NCBI GenBank assembly: GCA_020850995.1
Contig: JADZDP010000002.1
Coordinates: 1-50,261, forward strand
DNA length: 50,261 nucleotides
Source of the DNA: Deltaproteobacteria bacterium
Lineage (GTDB): Bacteria; Myxococcota; UBA727; VGSZ01
Direction: 5' to 3'
The first letter of the stretch is position 1. Each line of letters opens with the position of its first letter. Both the position numbers and the translations under genes were made by a program. Of this stretch, positions 50,184 through 50,261 are shown piece by piece. The notes below the pieces were generated by a model. The model was not told the DNA's origin, did not search any database, and was given only the letters and a program-made list of their open reading frames with translations.

Positions 50184-50259
50184 GGGTCGGTAGCTCAGGT
50201 GGTAGAGCAGCGGACTTTTAATCCGTTGGTCGCGGGTTCGAGTCCCGCCCGACCCACCA
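50184..50259 (+). tRNA. tRNA-Lys (anticodon TTT)
   Basis: A full cloverleaf: acceptor GGGTCGG with CCGACCC, D-arm AGCTCAGGTGGTAGAGC, anticodon loop CTTTTAA (anticodon TTT), T-arm GCGGGTTCGAGTCCCGC and discriminator A. The terminal CCA is encoded, unlike in the tRNA-Glu of this window. Confidence 0.97.
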
Positions 50260-50261
50260 AC

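Overview
The window is a GC-rich, gene-dense piece of bacterial chromosome, with about 40 protein genes and two tRNA genes. It has no rRNA, insertion sequence, phage gene or CRISPR array that I can see. The content points to a member of Myxococcota or a close relative (the former Deltaproteobacteria). The pointers are an MXAN_5187-type protein, a DUF4388 protein with a receiver-like domain, a Ser/Thr kinase next to an FHA-GAF-cyclase, many lipoproteins, Cys-rich and RCC1-repeat surface proteins with Gly-Glu linkers, and long Gly-Ala or Pro tracts. This placement is an inference from protein families; no phylogenetic marker was aligned.

Layout. 1-10.1 kb (minus strand): a truncated Nudix-SnoaL gene, rpoC, rpoB, a HIT hydrolase and an IHF-type DNA-binding protein. 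The usual rplKAJL genes are not upstream of rpoB. 10.1-16.7 kb (minus): a chain MXAN_5187-like sensor, Cys-rich lipoprotein, NYN nuclease, threonine synthase, SpoIID-like protein, several joined by 4-base overlaps. 16.8-21.3 kb (minus): an exported beta-rich protein, then an FHA-GAF-adenylate cyclase overlapping a Ser/Thr kinase. 21.4-24.9 kb (minus): a five-gene run of two unknown genes, a TPR lipoprotein, recO and a TPR membrane protein. 25.1-27.7 kb (plus): a large receiver-like/DUF4388/TPR protein. 27.7-30.05 kb (minus): an aminotransferase and a continuous rsmD-coaD reading frame. 30.1-35.4 kb: a small membrane protein (plus), then a tightly overlapped four-gene envelope operon (minus) containing an OmpA-type protein with about 175 residues of Gly-Ala/Gly-Gly repeat and a DUF4407 protein. 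35.4-40.8 kb: an LEA14-like Tat/lipoprotein, a TrpG/PabA amidotransferase, a MaoC hydratase, a NAGPA-type lipoprotein, and a hydroxyacyl-CoA dehydrogenase/enoyl-CoA hydratase fusion with the domains in archaeal-like order. 40.8-43.7 kb (plus): an exported membrane protein, an RCC1 lipoprotein, tRNA-Glu and a small anchored protein with a clear terminator. 43.7-49.2 kb (minus): a rhomboid protease with two zinc ribbons, a polytopic membrane protein, and a large protein with both a caspase-fold-like His/Cys pair and an HExxH zincin motif. 49.3-50.26 kb: a short-chain dehydrogenase (minus) and tRNA-Lys (plus).

Functional links. The FHA domain of the cyclase is a natural reader of phosphothreonine made by the co-transcribed kinase. 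The OmpA/DUF4407 operon looks like an envelope-spanning assembly, and the rhomboid/caspase-like/zincin operon looks like a proteolytic module. Those two operons are the best candidates for undescribed systems. No stretch longer than about 240 bases lacks a gene; the longest, 43001-43235 after tRNA-Glu, shows only a weak inverted repeat.
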